Shown here in pieces: positions 15,435 to 23,847 of a DNA stretch of 64,000 nt. Both the position numbers and the translations under genes were made by a program. Numbering within the stretch: the stretch's first letter is position 1; each line of letters opens with the position of its first letter. Source of the stretch: Pseudorhodoplanes sp049324435. Lineage in GTDB: Bacteria; Pseudomonadota; Alphaproteobacteria; Rhizobiales; Xanthobacteraceae. Below the pieces are notes generated by a model, which was given only the letters and a program-made list of their open reading frames with translations, was not told where the DNA came from and did no database searches. The DNA lies in assembly GCA_049324435.1 (NCBI GenBank), contig JBMOOQ010000031.1, positions 1 through 64,000 of the forward strand, given 5' to 3'.

Positions 15435-15503
15435 CCTTCTGTCACTCCCCTCTCCGATCGGACAATATGACGATCGAACAGTCTGACGTTTGCGATCGCA
15501 GCG

Positions 15504-16319
15504 CTAATGCGCCGCGGCAGTTGAATTATCCGGTCCCTTGCCGGGACGCTTGCGAATGTAGAGCGGCGCAAAGGCCGCATGCTGCTGCAGTTCGATCGCG
15601 CCTTCGCGCACCAGTTCCAGCGTTGAGGCGAAGGTGGATGCGGTGACGGTCGCGACCATCGACGGCTCCACCAGATAAGAGAGCAGGAACTGGTCGAGCC
15701 GGCTCCAGTCGTCGGTGGTGCCGATCAGGCGCTCGATCTGCTGCCGCGCCTCGGCGAGCGTCCAGACCTGCCGCTTCTTGAAGCGGACCTGGCTCAGCGC
15801 GCGCTTCTGACGCTGGACCGCATAGGCGGACAGCAGGTCGTACAGGCTCGCGGTCCATTGTGGATGCTTGATGTTCTTGATCGGCTCCGGCGCGCCGCGG
15901 CTGAACGTGTGCACGTCGAGCTGCGGCAATTCCATCAGCTTCTGCGCCACCACGCGGAAGGCTTCGAGCCGCTTCAGCCGGAACGCGAGCGCAGTCGCCA
16001 TGTCCTCGGCGCTCTGGCCCTCCTGCTGCTTTTCGTCCGGCAGCAGCAGCCGCGACTTCAGATAGGCGAGCCACGCCGCCATGACGAGATAATCGGCGGC
16101 GAGTTCGAGCCGCAATTTGCGCGCCTGCTCGATAAAGGTCAGATACTGATCGGCCAGTGCGAGAATGGAAATCTTCGCAAGATCGACCTTCTGCTGCCGC
16201 GCCAGCGTGAGCAGCAGATCGAGCGGCCCCTCGAAGCCCTCGACGTCCACCACCAGCGCGGGCTCATCGGTCGCGCGTTCCGCCATCTCGGCATTGAACG
16301 GAATGATTTCGGCGGTCAT
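15504..16319 (-). CDS. scpA: Segregation and condensation protein A
   Basis: 271 residues. The kleisin N-terminal domain is seen as VDVEGFEGPLDLLLTLARQQKVDL, followed by ISILALADQYL and AADYLVMAAWLAYLKSRLLLP; the C-terminal winged helix includes VATVTASTFASTLELVREG. ScpA bridges the two Smc heads. Its ATG shares one base with the nagZ stop codon (TGATG), so it is translationally coupled to nagZ. Confidence 0.95.
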   Translation of the reverse strand: MTAEIIPFNAEMAERATDEPALVVDVEGFEGPLDLLLTLARQQKVDLAKISILALADQYLTFIEQARKLRLELAADYLVMAAWLAYLKSRLLLPDEKQQEGQSAEDMATALAFRLKRLEAFRVVAQKLMELPQLDVHTFSRGAPEPIKNIKHPQWTASLYDLLSAYAVQRQKRALSQVRFKKRQVWTLAEARQQIERLIGTTDDWSRLDQFLLSYLVEPSMVATVTASTFASTLELVREGAIELQQHAAFAPLYIRKRPGKGPDNSTAAAH

Positions 16320-17347
16320 CAGGCAATCGCTCCCGCCGCCGGCTGCTTCATCAGATCGGCAAACCGCGCGCGCGCCGCAGCCAGATCAATCGCGGTTCTG
16401 TTGCTCCGCAATGCGAGGGCCCGGTCGGCGCGTGCGGCCGCGTCGCCTTCAAGCACCGGTGCGGCTGCGGCCACCGCCTGCATCTCGTCGAGATTGCCGT
16501 TGCAGTGGAGCACAAGATCGCAACCCGCTGCGAGCGCAGCATGACTGCGCCCGGACAACGAGCCGGACAAGGCTCCCATCGATACGTCGTCGCTCATCAG
16601 CAATCCTTCGAAACCGATCGATCCGCGAATCACGTCGCGGATCATTATCGCCGATGTGGTCGCCGGTTGGACGGCATCGATGGCGCTGAACACAACATGT
16701 GCGGTCATGCCCAAAGGCAGTCTTGACAGCGGCCGGAAAGCTGCAAAGTCGGTCTTTTCCAGTGTCGCGCGGTCGGTTTCGACCACCGGTAATTTGAGAT
16801 GGCTGTCGGCAGTGGCGCGGCCATGTCCCGGCAGATGCTTCACCACGGGCAAGACTCCCGCCGTCATCAGGCCTTCCGCCTGGGCACCGGCAAGCGCGGC
16901 CACCTGCTCAGGCGTATCGCCGAACGCGCGGTCGCCGATAACGCGGTCGGCGCCCGGAACCGGCACGTCGGCCACCGGGACGCAATCCACGTCGATCCCG
17001 ACCGCGAACAGATCCTCTGCCAGCAGCCGGCCGCCGAGCCGCGCCGCCTCCAGCCCGCTGGCCCGGTCGGACCGGTACAGCGCAGCATAAGCCGCCCCCG
17101 CCGGATAAACCGGCCAGTGTGGCGGGCCCATGCGCTGCACCCGCCCCCCCTCCTGATCGATCAGGACGGGAGCATTCCAGCCCAGAATTTCGCGAAAATG
17201 CTGTGTGATTGCTTTTACTTGCGCGGGATTGTCGATATTGCGCTTGAACAGAATCAGGCCCCACGGCCGAGCGTCCCGGAAAAATCCGGCCTCATCCTCG
17301 CTGATCGTGGTGCCGGCCATGCCGGTGATGAAAGCGCGCGCCGTCAT
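16319..17347 (-). CDS. nagZ: Beta-N-acetylhexosaminidase (peptidoglycan recycling)
   Basis: 342 residues, family GH3 without the accessory domain. DQEGGRVQRMGPP binds the sugar, VVKHLPGHGRATADSHLKLP carries the loop with the Asp/His pair, and LLMSDDVSMGAL contains the nucleophile aspartate. NagZ removes N-acetylglucosamine from anhydromuropeptides in the cytoplasm; its product can act on AmpR-type regulators where these exist. It lies between the SPOR gene and scpA on the minus strand, an arrangement I recall in many alphaproteobacteria. Confidence 0.95.
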   Translation of the reverse strand: MTARAFITGMAGTTISEDEAGFFRDARPWGLILFKRNIDNPAQVKAITQHFREILGWNAPVLIDQEGGRVQRMGPPHWPVYPAGAAYAALYRSDRASGLEAARLGGRLLAEDLFAVGIDVDCVPVADVPVPGADRVIGDRAFGDTPEQVAALAGAQAEGLMTAGVLPVVKHLPGHGRATADSHLKLPVVETDRATLEKTDFAAFRPLSRLPLGMTAHVVFSAIDAVQPATTSAIMIRDVIRGSIGFEGLLMSDDVSMGALSGSLSGRSHAALAAGCDLVLHCNGNLDEMQAVAAAAPVLEGDAAARADRALALRSNRTAIDLAAARARFADLMKQPAAGAIA

Positions 17348-17436
17348 GGGCGCGGCTTAACCGTTACTGGAGTCAGGGGCAAGCGATCGCAACGCCGGCG
17401 TGCGGGACGTACCGCGAACCGCACGTGGCCGGGCCG

Positions 17437-19203
17437 TCAGTTCTTCGCCACCACGCACTGCCCGCCGGCGGCCTTCAGGCTGGAGCAAAACTCGGTCGCC
17501 TCGCTCTGTGTCGCGAACGGAATCTGCGCCCGATAATAGGTACCGCGTTCGCCGAGATCGGCGCGACGGATGACCGGCTGACGGTTGCCGAGAACGGCAG
17601 GGAATTGCTGTTGCAGAGACCGGTAGGAGGCCTGCGCATCGGACTCGCTGCGCTGGGACGTCACCTGCACTGCGTAGGGCCCAACAACTGCGCCGCGTGA
17701 TGCGGCAGGACCGGTGCTTGCGGGCAGCGGAGTTGGGAATGGCGATCCGCTCGCGGGCGCCTCGTTCGGCGTCAATGCGGCATGGGCCTGACGCGCGGCA
17801 GGACGCTGGGTCACGGGCAGCGAACCGGTTGGCGACAACGCCATCGGCGCATTGCTCTCCGCCACATTCGCCTCGGGTTCGGCGGCCCTGCTACTCCGCG
17901 GGCCCGGCGCTTCGGCCCCCTGCTGCTGCGGCTTGATCGGTACCGTCCGCACGCGCTTCGGCTCGGCCGAGGCCGGCTGCGATGTGGCGGATTGCGATGC
18001 ACCCGGTCCGCCGCCGGGCGCAATATTCGCACTCGCCGGCGGGAAGGCTTGCGGATTTTGTCCGGCCAGGAACGGCGCAATCACGCGCGGTTGCCCCGGC
18101 GCGGCCTGCTGGACCGGCTCCTCCTGACGGGGAACGATCTTTTCAGTTCGAACGCCGACCCGGTCCTGGATCGGCTTGCTGGTCGGATCGGCCGCCGGCA
18201 CGACTTTCGACGGCTGGGTATCGGCCTTGATCACCGGCGGCGGGACAGGCGCGCCGGCGCCGACGAATACGGCGCGATAGCCAAAGGCCGCGGCCGTGCC
18301 GACTACGGCAAGCGCAAGGACCGCCAGGACAGTGACCATGCTGCCGCGCCGCTTGGCCGGCACATGATCCTCGGCCGCATGCGGCATTGCTCCCGGTAAC
18401 GGCGGTGCGCCATAGGCATGTCCATAGCCGTGCGAACCATGGGCCTGCGGCGCGGCACCATCGTGAGTACCGTAGGCGGAATATCCCGGCGCGCCCATGT
18501 GCTGCGCATACCCGTCCGCGGAACCGTAGGACTGCGCGCCGTAGGGCTGGAAGCCGGGATTTGGCTCGGCATAACGCGGATCTGCGTAATCCTGGCCGCC
18601 ATATCCGGGATCGGCATAGCCGGAATCGGAATAGCTTCGGGCAGCACCGCTTTCGTAACCGGACGGACCATATTGTGAATGAGAGTAAGGCTCGGCGTAG
18701 CCTTGGGCGGCATAACCGGACTGGTCGTAGCGCGGATCCGACGCGAATTGCTCGCCGCCGTAACGCTGATCCGGATACGGGCTATCCGCATAATGTTGTC
18801 CAGACAGGCGCGCGTCGCCATAGGGTTGCGAATAGCCGTTCGAATAACCGTTATAGCTATCACCTGCCGACGATGCGTACGATTCATGGCGCGGGTCATA
18901 CGGACCACTGCCGTAGTGCTGGTCCTCGGGCGCCGGCTGATGCGATGGCCAATGCGGCGCTTCAGAAGATCCCCCGCCCGGCGCGGATGTATAGGAGCTT
19001 GTCGCCGTCCAACCACGCTCGGTCGCGGCCGGGCCGGCATGCGCAGACCCGCCGCCAAGAGCGAACGGAGTGGATTCGTTCTGCTGCCCGATCAGCCGGG
19101 CAAGCTCCGCCAGTGGATCGCCAGCGGCGTCGGGCAATGGCGGCCTCGGCCGTCTTGGTGTCTCGCTATCGCGGTATCCGCGGTTACGATCGTTTTCCGC
19201 CAT
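17437..19203 (-). CDS. SPOR domain protein with a long tyrosine-rich cytoplasmic region
   Basis: 588 residues from the ATG at 19203, which has GAAGG upstream; a longer frame to 19293 has no support. Residues ~40-240 are rich in Tyr, Gly, Ser, Asp and Gln with repeated GYxxxxYxDPRY-like units and no predicted fold. One membrane helix (VTVLAVLALAVVGTAAAFGY) follows, then a proline- and alanine-rich periplasmic linker and a C-terminal SPOR domain with YAVQVTSQRSESDAQASYRSL and RAQIPFATQSEATEFCSSL. SPOR domains bind denuded septal peptidoglycan, so a role at the division site is likely. It lies between argS and nagZ. Confidence 0.88.
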   Translation of the reverse strand: MAENDRNRGYRDSETPRRPRPPLPDAAGDPLAELARLIGQQNESTPFALGGGSAHAGPAATERGWTATSSYTSAPGGGSSEAPHWPSHQPAPEDQHYGSGPYDPRHESYASSAGDSYNGYSNGYSQPYGDARLSGQHYADSPYPDQRYGGEQFASDPRYDQSGYAAQGYAEPYSHSQYGPSGYESGAARSYSDSGYADPGYGGQDYADPRYAEPNPGFQPYGAQSYGSADGYAQHMGAPGYSAYGTHDGAAPQAHGSHGYGHAYGAPPLPGAMPHAAEDHVPAKRRGSMVTVLAVLALAVVGTAAAFGYRAVFVGAGAPVPPPVIKADTQPSKVVPAADPTSKPIQDRVGVRTEKIVPRQEEPVQQAAPGQPRVIAPFLAGQNPQAFPPASANIAPGGGPGASQSATSQPASAEPKRVRTVPIKPQQQGAEAPGPRSSRAAEPEANVAESNAPMALSPTGSLPVTQRPAARQAHAALTPNEAPASGSPFPTPLPASTGPAASRGAVVGPYAVQVTSQRSESDAQASYRSLQQQFPAVLGNRQPVIRRADLGERGTYYRAQIPFATQSEATEFCSSLKAAGGQCVVAKN

Positions 19204-19340
19204 CCTGCGACCTTCTTCGACCGGGCCGGTTCGGCACGGCCGTGATCCGGCCGCACCGTCGTCGATTTCACACAGCGGCGTGCCGCGTGGCACTCAATCC
19301 CAAGGGAACCCCCATGCAAACCTGCGCCGCTCACGCGACC

Positions 19341-21131
19341 TCACCGCATCTCCTCCGGCGCCCCCACGCCAAGCAGTCCGAGACCCGAGGCAAACACGGT
19401 GACGACGGCCTGGACCAGTGCCAGACGCGCCACGGTTAACTCTTCATCATCTTGTCTAATGAAGCGTAAATGAGGCAAGCCCTTTCCTTGGGTGAAATGG
19501 GCATGAAAATCGCTTGCCAATTCATATAGATAAAAGGCGATTCGGTGCGGTTCATGGGCCTGGGCGGCGGTTTCGATGAGCCGCGGATACAGGGCGACCT
19601 TACGGATCAACCCCATTTCGCCCGGGTCGGTCAGTCTCTCAATCGCGGCGTCTGACAGGAGCGCCTTCCAGCCCTCTGCGGTCCCGGGCAGGTTCGGGAA
19701 CGCCTCCCGCGCCTGCCGGAAAATCGAATGACCGCGCGCATGGCCGTACTGCACGTAGAAGACCGGATTGTCCTTCGACTGCTCAATCACCTTGGCAAGG
19801 TCGAAATCGAGCGGCGCATCGTTCTTGCGGTAGAGCATCATAAACCGCACCGCGTCCGGGCCGACCTCGTCCACCACTTCGCGCAGCGTGACAAACTCGC
19901 CGGCGCGCTTTGACATTTTCACGGGCTCGCCGCCGCGCAATAGCTTGACGAGCTGCACGATCTTGACGTCGAGGTTCGCTTGCCCGTTGCTGATCGCCTT
20001 CACCGCGGCCTGCATGCGCTTGATATAGCCGCCGTGATCGGCACCCCAGACATCGATCATGTCGCGGAAGCCGCGATCGAATTTCGACTTGTGATAGGCA
20101 ATGTCGGACGCGAAATAGGTGTAGCTGCCGTCCGACTTCTTCAGCGGCCGATCCACGTCGTCTCCGAAATCGGTAGAGCGAAACAGCGTCTGCTCGCGAT
20201 CTTCGTAATCGTCGACCGGCGCCCCCTTCGGCGGCGGCAGGCGGCCTTCGTAGACTTCGCCTTCGGCTTTCAGTTGCGCGATGATCGCGCCGACCTTGTC
20301 GCCATCGGCAATCAGCGAGCGCTCCGAGAAGAAGACATCGTGCTTGACGTTGAGCGCGGCGAGATCTTCGCGGATCATCGCCATCATCATGTCGATGGCA
20401 GTCTGGCGCACGACCGGCAGCCATTCGCTCTCCGGCTTTTGAGCGAAATCGCGTCCATACTTCTCGGCAAGTGCCGCACCGACCGGCTTCAGATAATCGC
20501 CCGGATAAAGCCCTTCCGGAATCTCCCCGATATTCTCGCCGAGCGCCTCGCGGTAACGTAGAAACGCCGAGCGCGCGAGCACATCGACCTGCGCACCGGC
20601 ATCGTTGATGTAGAATTCGCGGGTCACGTCATAGTCCACGAACGCGAGAAGACTTGCGAGAGCGTCGCCGAACACCGCGCCGCGGCAATGACCGACATGC
20701 ATCGGGCCGGTCGGATTGGCCGACACATACTCCACATTGACCTTCTTGCGCCCGCCGATCCGGCTGCCGCCGAAACCGGTTCCGGATGAAATTGCCGCGC
20801 GCAAGGCACCGAGCCAGGTCGCATGCTTCAGCGTCATGTTGATGAAGCCAGGACCCGCAACATCGACCTGTTCGATCAGCGGATCGGTGCTGAGCTTCCC
20901 GGCCAGCGCATCGGCGATTTCGCGCGGCTTCTTCCCGGCATCTTTCGCGAGCACCATGGCGGCATTGGTCGCCATGTCGCCGTGAGCCGGATCGCGCGGC
21001 GGCTCGACCGTGATCCGGGACAGATCGATCCCGGCCGGCAGCACACCTTCAGCGATCAGCGCGTCGTTCGCCGCGATAACGCGGCCGAGCATGGTGGCAA
21101 ACAGATTGTCGTAATGGATGTGCTTCGCCAT
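19341..21131 (-). CDS. argS: Arginyl-tRNA synthetase
   Basis: 596 residues. The class I HIGH-like motif is VSANPTGPMHVGHCRGAV, the KMSKS-like motif is VKMSKRAGEF, and the C-terminal DALR anticodon-binding domain ends with LALVQAVVTVFASGLGLLGV. The enzyme attaches arginine to tRNA-Arg. It starts at an ATG 33 bases after the dgt gene on the same strand. A short stretch near the 3' end (19441-19550) is much AT-richer than the rest, with ordinary protein sequence. Confidence 0.97.
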   Translation of the reverse strand: MAKHIHYDNLFATMLGRVIAANDALIAEGVLPAGIDLSRITVEPPRDPAHGDMATNAAMVLAKDAGKKPREIADALAGKLSTDPLIEQVDVAGPGFINMTLKHATWLGALRAAISSGTGFGGSRIGGRKKVNVEYVSANPTGPMHVGHCRGAVFGDALASLLAFVDYDVTREFYINDAGAQVDVLARSAFLRYREALGENIGEIPEGLYPGDYLKPVGAALAEKYGRDFAQKPESEWLPVVRQTAIDMMMAMIREDLAALNVKHDVFFSERSLIADGDKVGAIIAQLKAEGEVYEGRLPPPKGAPVDDYEDREQTLFRSTDFGDDVDRPLKKSDGSYTYFASDIAYHKSKFDRGFRDMIDVWGADHGGYIKRMQAAVKAISNGQANLDVKIVQLVKLLRGGEPVKMSKRAGEFVTLREVVDEVGPDAVRFMMLYRKNDAPLDFDLAKVIEQSKDNPVFYVQYGHARGHSIFRQAREAFPNLPGTAEGWKALLSDAAIERLTDPGEMGLIRKVALYPRLIETAAQAHEPHRIAFYLYELASDFHAHFTQGKGLPHLRFIRQDDEELTVARLALVQAVVTVFASGLGLLGVGAPEEMR

Positions 21132-21164
21132 CGGCTTTTCGCGGGGTCGGACGGGCGTCGGCTG

Positions 21165-22370
21165 CTAACGCAGTTCGGGGGTCGAGTCAAAGAAGCGCCG
21201 GTGCTCCTGGAGTGCAAAGCGGTCGGTCATCCCGGCGATGAAATCCCCGGCCCGGCGGGCGCGCGTCGCCTCGTCCGCCCCAGCCAGACCGTCCCGCCAT
21301 TCCTCCGGCATGTCGCCGGGCGACTTCACGAAATGGCGGAACAGATCGCGCACCACGCCCTCCGCCTCCCCCATGACACGCATGACCCGGCTATGCCGGT
21401 ACATGCGTGGGAACAGGAAAGCCTTCACGCTGCGCTCGGCCTCTGCCATCGCCGGAGAAAAGCCGATAACCGCGTGATCGGCATTGCGGATGTCATCGGC
21501 GGATTGCGGGGCGAGCGCTTGCAGCCGGCGCGCCGACTCCGCCGCCACGTCCTCGATCATCCAGGTGATCAGCCGGCGGATCAATTCGTGCGCGGACCGC
21601 GCCGGCTCAAGGTCCGGATAACGCCGTCCGATCTCGCGCACGATCCCGCCGACGAACGGCACATCCTCAAGATCGCGAATCGTGAACAGCCCGGCCCGCA
21701 ATCCGTCGTCGATATCATGGGCATCGTAGGCGATATCGTCGGAAATCGCGGCAATCTGCGCTTCCGCGCTGGCATAGCTCCATAGCGGGAGATCGCAGGC
21801 CGCTGCGAAATCTAAGATCGTCTGCGGCACACCGCGCTCGCGATAGCGTGCAACCGGCACGCCGGCGCGGTCGGTGAGCGGACCGTTGTGCTTAACAAGC
21901 CCCTCCAACGTTTCCCATGTCAGATTGAGGCCGTCGAAATCAGCATAGCGGCGTTCGAGCGAGGTGACGAGCCGCAATGTCTGCGCATTATGGTCGAAGC
22001 CGCCAAAGGGCTTGAGTTCGCCGTCGAGCGCCCGCTCCCCGATATGCCCGAATGGCGGATGGCCGAGATCGTGTGCAAGCGACAACGCTTCCGCGAGATC
22101 CTCGTCGAGTCCGAGGACACGCGCCAGCGACCGGGCGATCTGCTGAACCTCCAGCGTGTGGGTCAGCCGGGTCCGGTAATGGTCGCCCTCGTGGAAGACG
22201 AACACCTGGGTCTTGTATTTCAGGCGGCGGAAGGCGGCCGAATGGATAATCCGGTCGCAGTCGCGCCGGAAATCGTTGCGGCTCGGGCTCGGCGGCTCGG
22301 CGACAAGCCGCCCCCGGCTGAGCGCCGGATCGGAGGCATAGGGCGCGCGCGGCGCGGACAGGATTGCCAT
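21165..22370 (-). CDS. dgt: dGTPase-like HD-domain protein (deoxyguanosinetriphosphate triphosphohydrolase-like)
   Basis: 401 residues from the ATG at 22370. The HD-type residues are seen in RTRLTHTLEVQQIARSLAR (His), SLAHDLGHPPFGHIGE (His-Asp) and AISDDIAYDAHDIDDGL (Asp), the family's metal ligands. RLKYKTQVFVFHEGDHYR is also conserved. The enzyme probably cleaves dGTP or other dNTPs to nucleoside and triphosphate. A longer frame to 22439 has no ribosome-binding support. It is divergent from erpA, with 89 bases between the starts, and is followed by argS. Confidence 0.92.
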   Translation of the reverse strand: MAILSAPRAPYASDPALSRGRLVAEPPSPSRNDFRRDCDRIIHSAAFRRLKYKTQVFVFHEGDHYRTRLTHTLEVQQIARSLARVLGLDEDLAEALSLAHDLGHPPFGHIGERALDGELKPFGGFDHNAQTLRLVTSLERRYADFDGLNLTWETLEGLVKHNGPLTDRAGVPVARYRERGVPQTILDFAAACDLPLWSYASAEAQIAAISDDIAYDAHDIDDGLRAGLFTIRDLEDVPFVGGIVREIGRRYPDLEPARSAHELIRRLITWMIEDVAAESARRLQALAPQSADDIRNADHAVIGFSPAMAEAERSVKAFLFPRMYRHSRVMRVMGEAEGVVRDLFRHFVKSPGDMPEEWRDGLAGADEATRARRAGDFIAGMTDRFALQEHRRFFDSTPELR

Positions 22371-22459
22371 GACGCCGTGTTTAGACCGGCCCGCGACAGA
22401 CGCAAGGCTGACCGGTCCGGGGAATTGACGGAGCGCCACGGCGCGCCTAACTATCGCGC

Positions 22460-22792
22460 ATGTCCGAAGGCAATGTGACCGTTACCGACCGTGCCGTTTC
22501 CAAGGTCGCCGCGATCCTGTCCAAGGAACCCGCGGGTGCCATGCTGCGGGTCAGCGTGGAAGGCGGCGGCTGCTCGGGCTTCCAGTACAAGTTCGATGTC
22601 GAGCGCGAGCGGGCCGACGACGATATCGTGCTTGGCTCCGACAAGGCCACGATCCTGATCGACCCAGTCTCCGCCGGATTTCTGGCAGGCTCCGAGATCG
22701 ATTATGTCGATGACCTGATCGGCTCCTCCTTCAAGATCAACAATCCGAACGCGAAGTCGTCCTGCGGCTGCGGCACGAGCTTTTCGCTGTAG
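22460..22792 (+). CDS. erpA: Iron-sulfur cluster insertion protein ErpA
   Basis: 110 residues, normal for A-type carriers. The three cluster-binding cysteines are C38 (GGGCSGFQY), C102 and C104 (SCGCGTSF). The family accepts [2Fe-2S] or [4Fe-4S] clusters and passes them to target proteins; ErpA versus IscA is chosen because it lies outside an isc or suf cluster. It is divergent from dgt. Its stop codon is two bases before the end of the minus-strand Bug gene, so the two genes converge closely. Confidence 0.93.
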   Translation: MSEGNVTVTDRAVSKVAAILSKEPAGAMLRVSVEGGGCSGFQYKFDVERERADDDIVLGSDKATILIDPVSAGFLAGSEIDYVDDLIGSSFKINNPNAKSSCGCGTSFSL

Positions 22793-22794
22793 CC

Positions 22795-23757
22795 TCAATT
22801 CACCTTGATCCCGGCCTTCCTCACGAAGTCGCCGTAGGTCTTCAGTTCGGTATCGATCAGCGCACCGAATTCTTCCGGCGCCATCGGCATGGTCTGCACC
22901 CCGATCTTGTCGAGCTTTTCCCGGAGCGCCGGCGCTTCCAGCGCCTTCTTCATCTCGCCGTTGAGCTTTGCCGTAACCTCCTTCGGGGTGCCGGAGGGCC
23001 CGAGAATGCCGACCCAGAGGGTGTAGTCGGAATCCGGGAACCCCGCCTCCAGTGTGGTCGGGACATCCGGCAGCAGCGGCGTGCGGGTCTTTGACGACAC
23101 CGCAAGCGCCAGCAGCTTGCCCGACTGGATGTGCGGCAGCGCGGTCGCAATCGGACAGAAGTAATAGTCGACCCGTCCGGCGATCACTTCGGACAAGGCT
23201 TCGGCCCCGCCCTTGAACGGAATATGGACCGCGTCATAGCCTGCGCTCGCACGGAATCGCTCGGCGCTCATGTGCACCGCCGAGCCGACGCCGAGCGAGG
23301 CGAAATTCAGCTTGCCCGGATTGGCCTTGCCGTAGGCGACGAAGTCCTGGATCGTCTTGATGCCCTTGTCCGGCGAGATGATCAGGACATTCGGCACGCT
23401 GCCGATCATCGACATCGGAACGAGATCGCTATCCGGCTTGAACGGCAGATTGGGATAAAGCGCCGGCGCCACCGTATGCGCCGACGAATGCACGAGCCAC
23501 GTATAGCCGTCCGGCTCGGATTTCACGACCTGCAGCGCGCCGATCGTGCCGCCGGCGCCGCCGCGATTCTCGACCACGATGGTCTGGCCGAGTTGCGCCT
23601 GCAACTGCTCGAACACGATGCGCGGGATGATGTCGGTTGCAGAACCCGCGCCGAACGGCACCACGGCCCTGATCGGTTTTGACGGCCAGGTGTCTGCAGC
23701 GGCAGAAGGCATGGCTGCCAGCGAAATGAGCAGAGCGAGAAGCGGATAGCGGCGCAT
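22795..23757 (-). CDS. Bug/TctC family periplasmic substrate-binding protein (1)
   Basis: 320 residues. A signal peptide ending near AAADTWPSK is followed by IRAVVPFGAGSATDIIPR, GAGGTIGALQVVKSEPDGYT and the C-terminal PEEFGALIDTELKTYGDFVRKAGIK, all typical of the Bordetella uptake gene (Bug) family. These bind organic acids, usually for tripartite tricarboxylate transporters, but many are orphans with no permease nearby, as here. Its start is covered by a strong hairpin at 23761-23785, which includes the ribosome-binding bases. It lies downstream of the RND efflux genes on the same strand. Ligand unknown. Confidence 0.92.
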   Translation of the reverse strand: MRRYPLLALLISLAAMPSAAADTWPSKPIRAVVPFGAGSATDIIPRIVFEQLQAQLGQTIVVENRGGAGGTIGALQVVKSEPDGYTWLVHSSAHTVAPALYPNLPFKPDSDLVPMSMIGSVPNVLIISPDKGIKTIQDFVAYGKANPGKLNFASLGVGSAVHMSAERFRASAGYDAVHIPFKGGAEALSEVIAGRVDYYFCPIATALPHIQSGKLLALAVSSKTRTPLLPDVPTTLEAGFPDSDYTLWVGILGPSGTPKEVTAKLNGEMKKALEAPALREKLDKIGVQTMPMAPEEFGALIDTELKTYGDFVRKAGIKVN

Positions 23758-23760
23758 AAC

Positions 23761-23785
23761 GTGTCTCCGAATGAATCGGAGACAC
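23761..23785 (-). promoter_or_regulatory. Hairpin covering the ribosome-binding site of the Bug gene at 23757
   Basis: GTGTCTCCGA at 23761-23770 and TCGGAGACAC at 23776-23785 are perfect complements around a 5-base loop. On the minus strand the downstream arm ends 3 bases before the Bug ATG and contains GGAGA, the only Shine-Dalgarno-like sequence. It may also help end the RND transcript, but there is no T-run. Control of translation is inferred. Confidence 0.7.
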
Positions 23786-23847
23786 TTTCGACGCGCCTCC
23801 GAAAAGTTCGAAGACGAGGCAGCAAGAACTATGCCGCAGCTTCGGAC

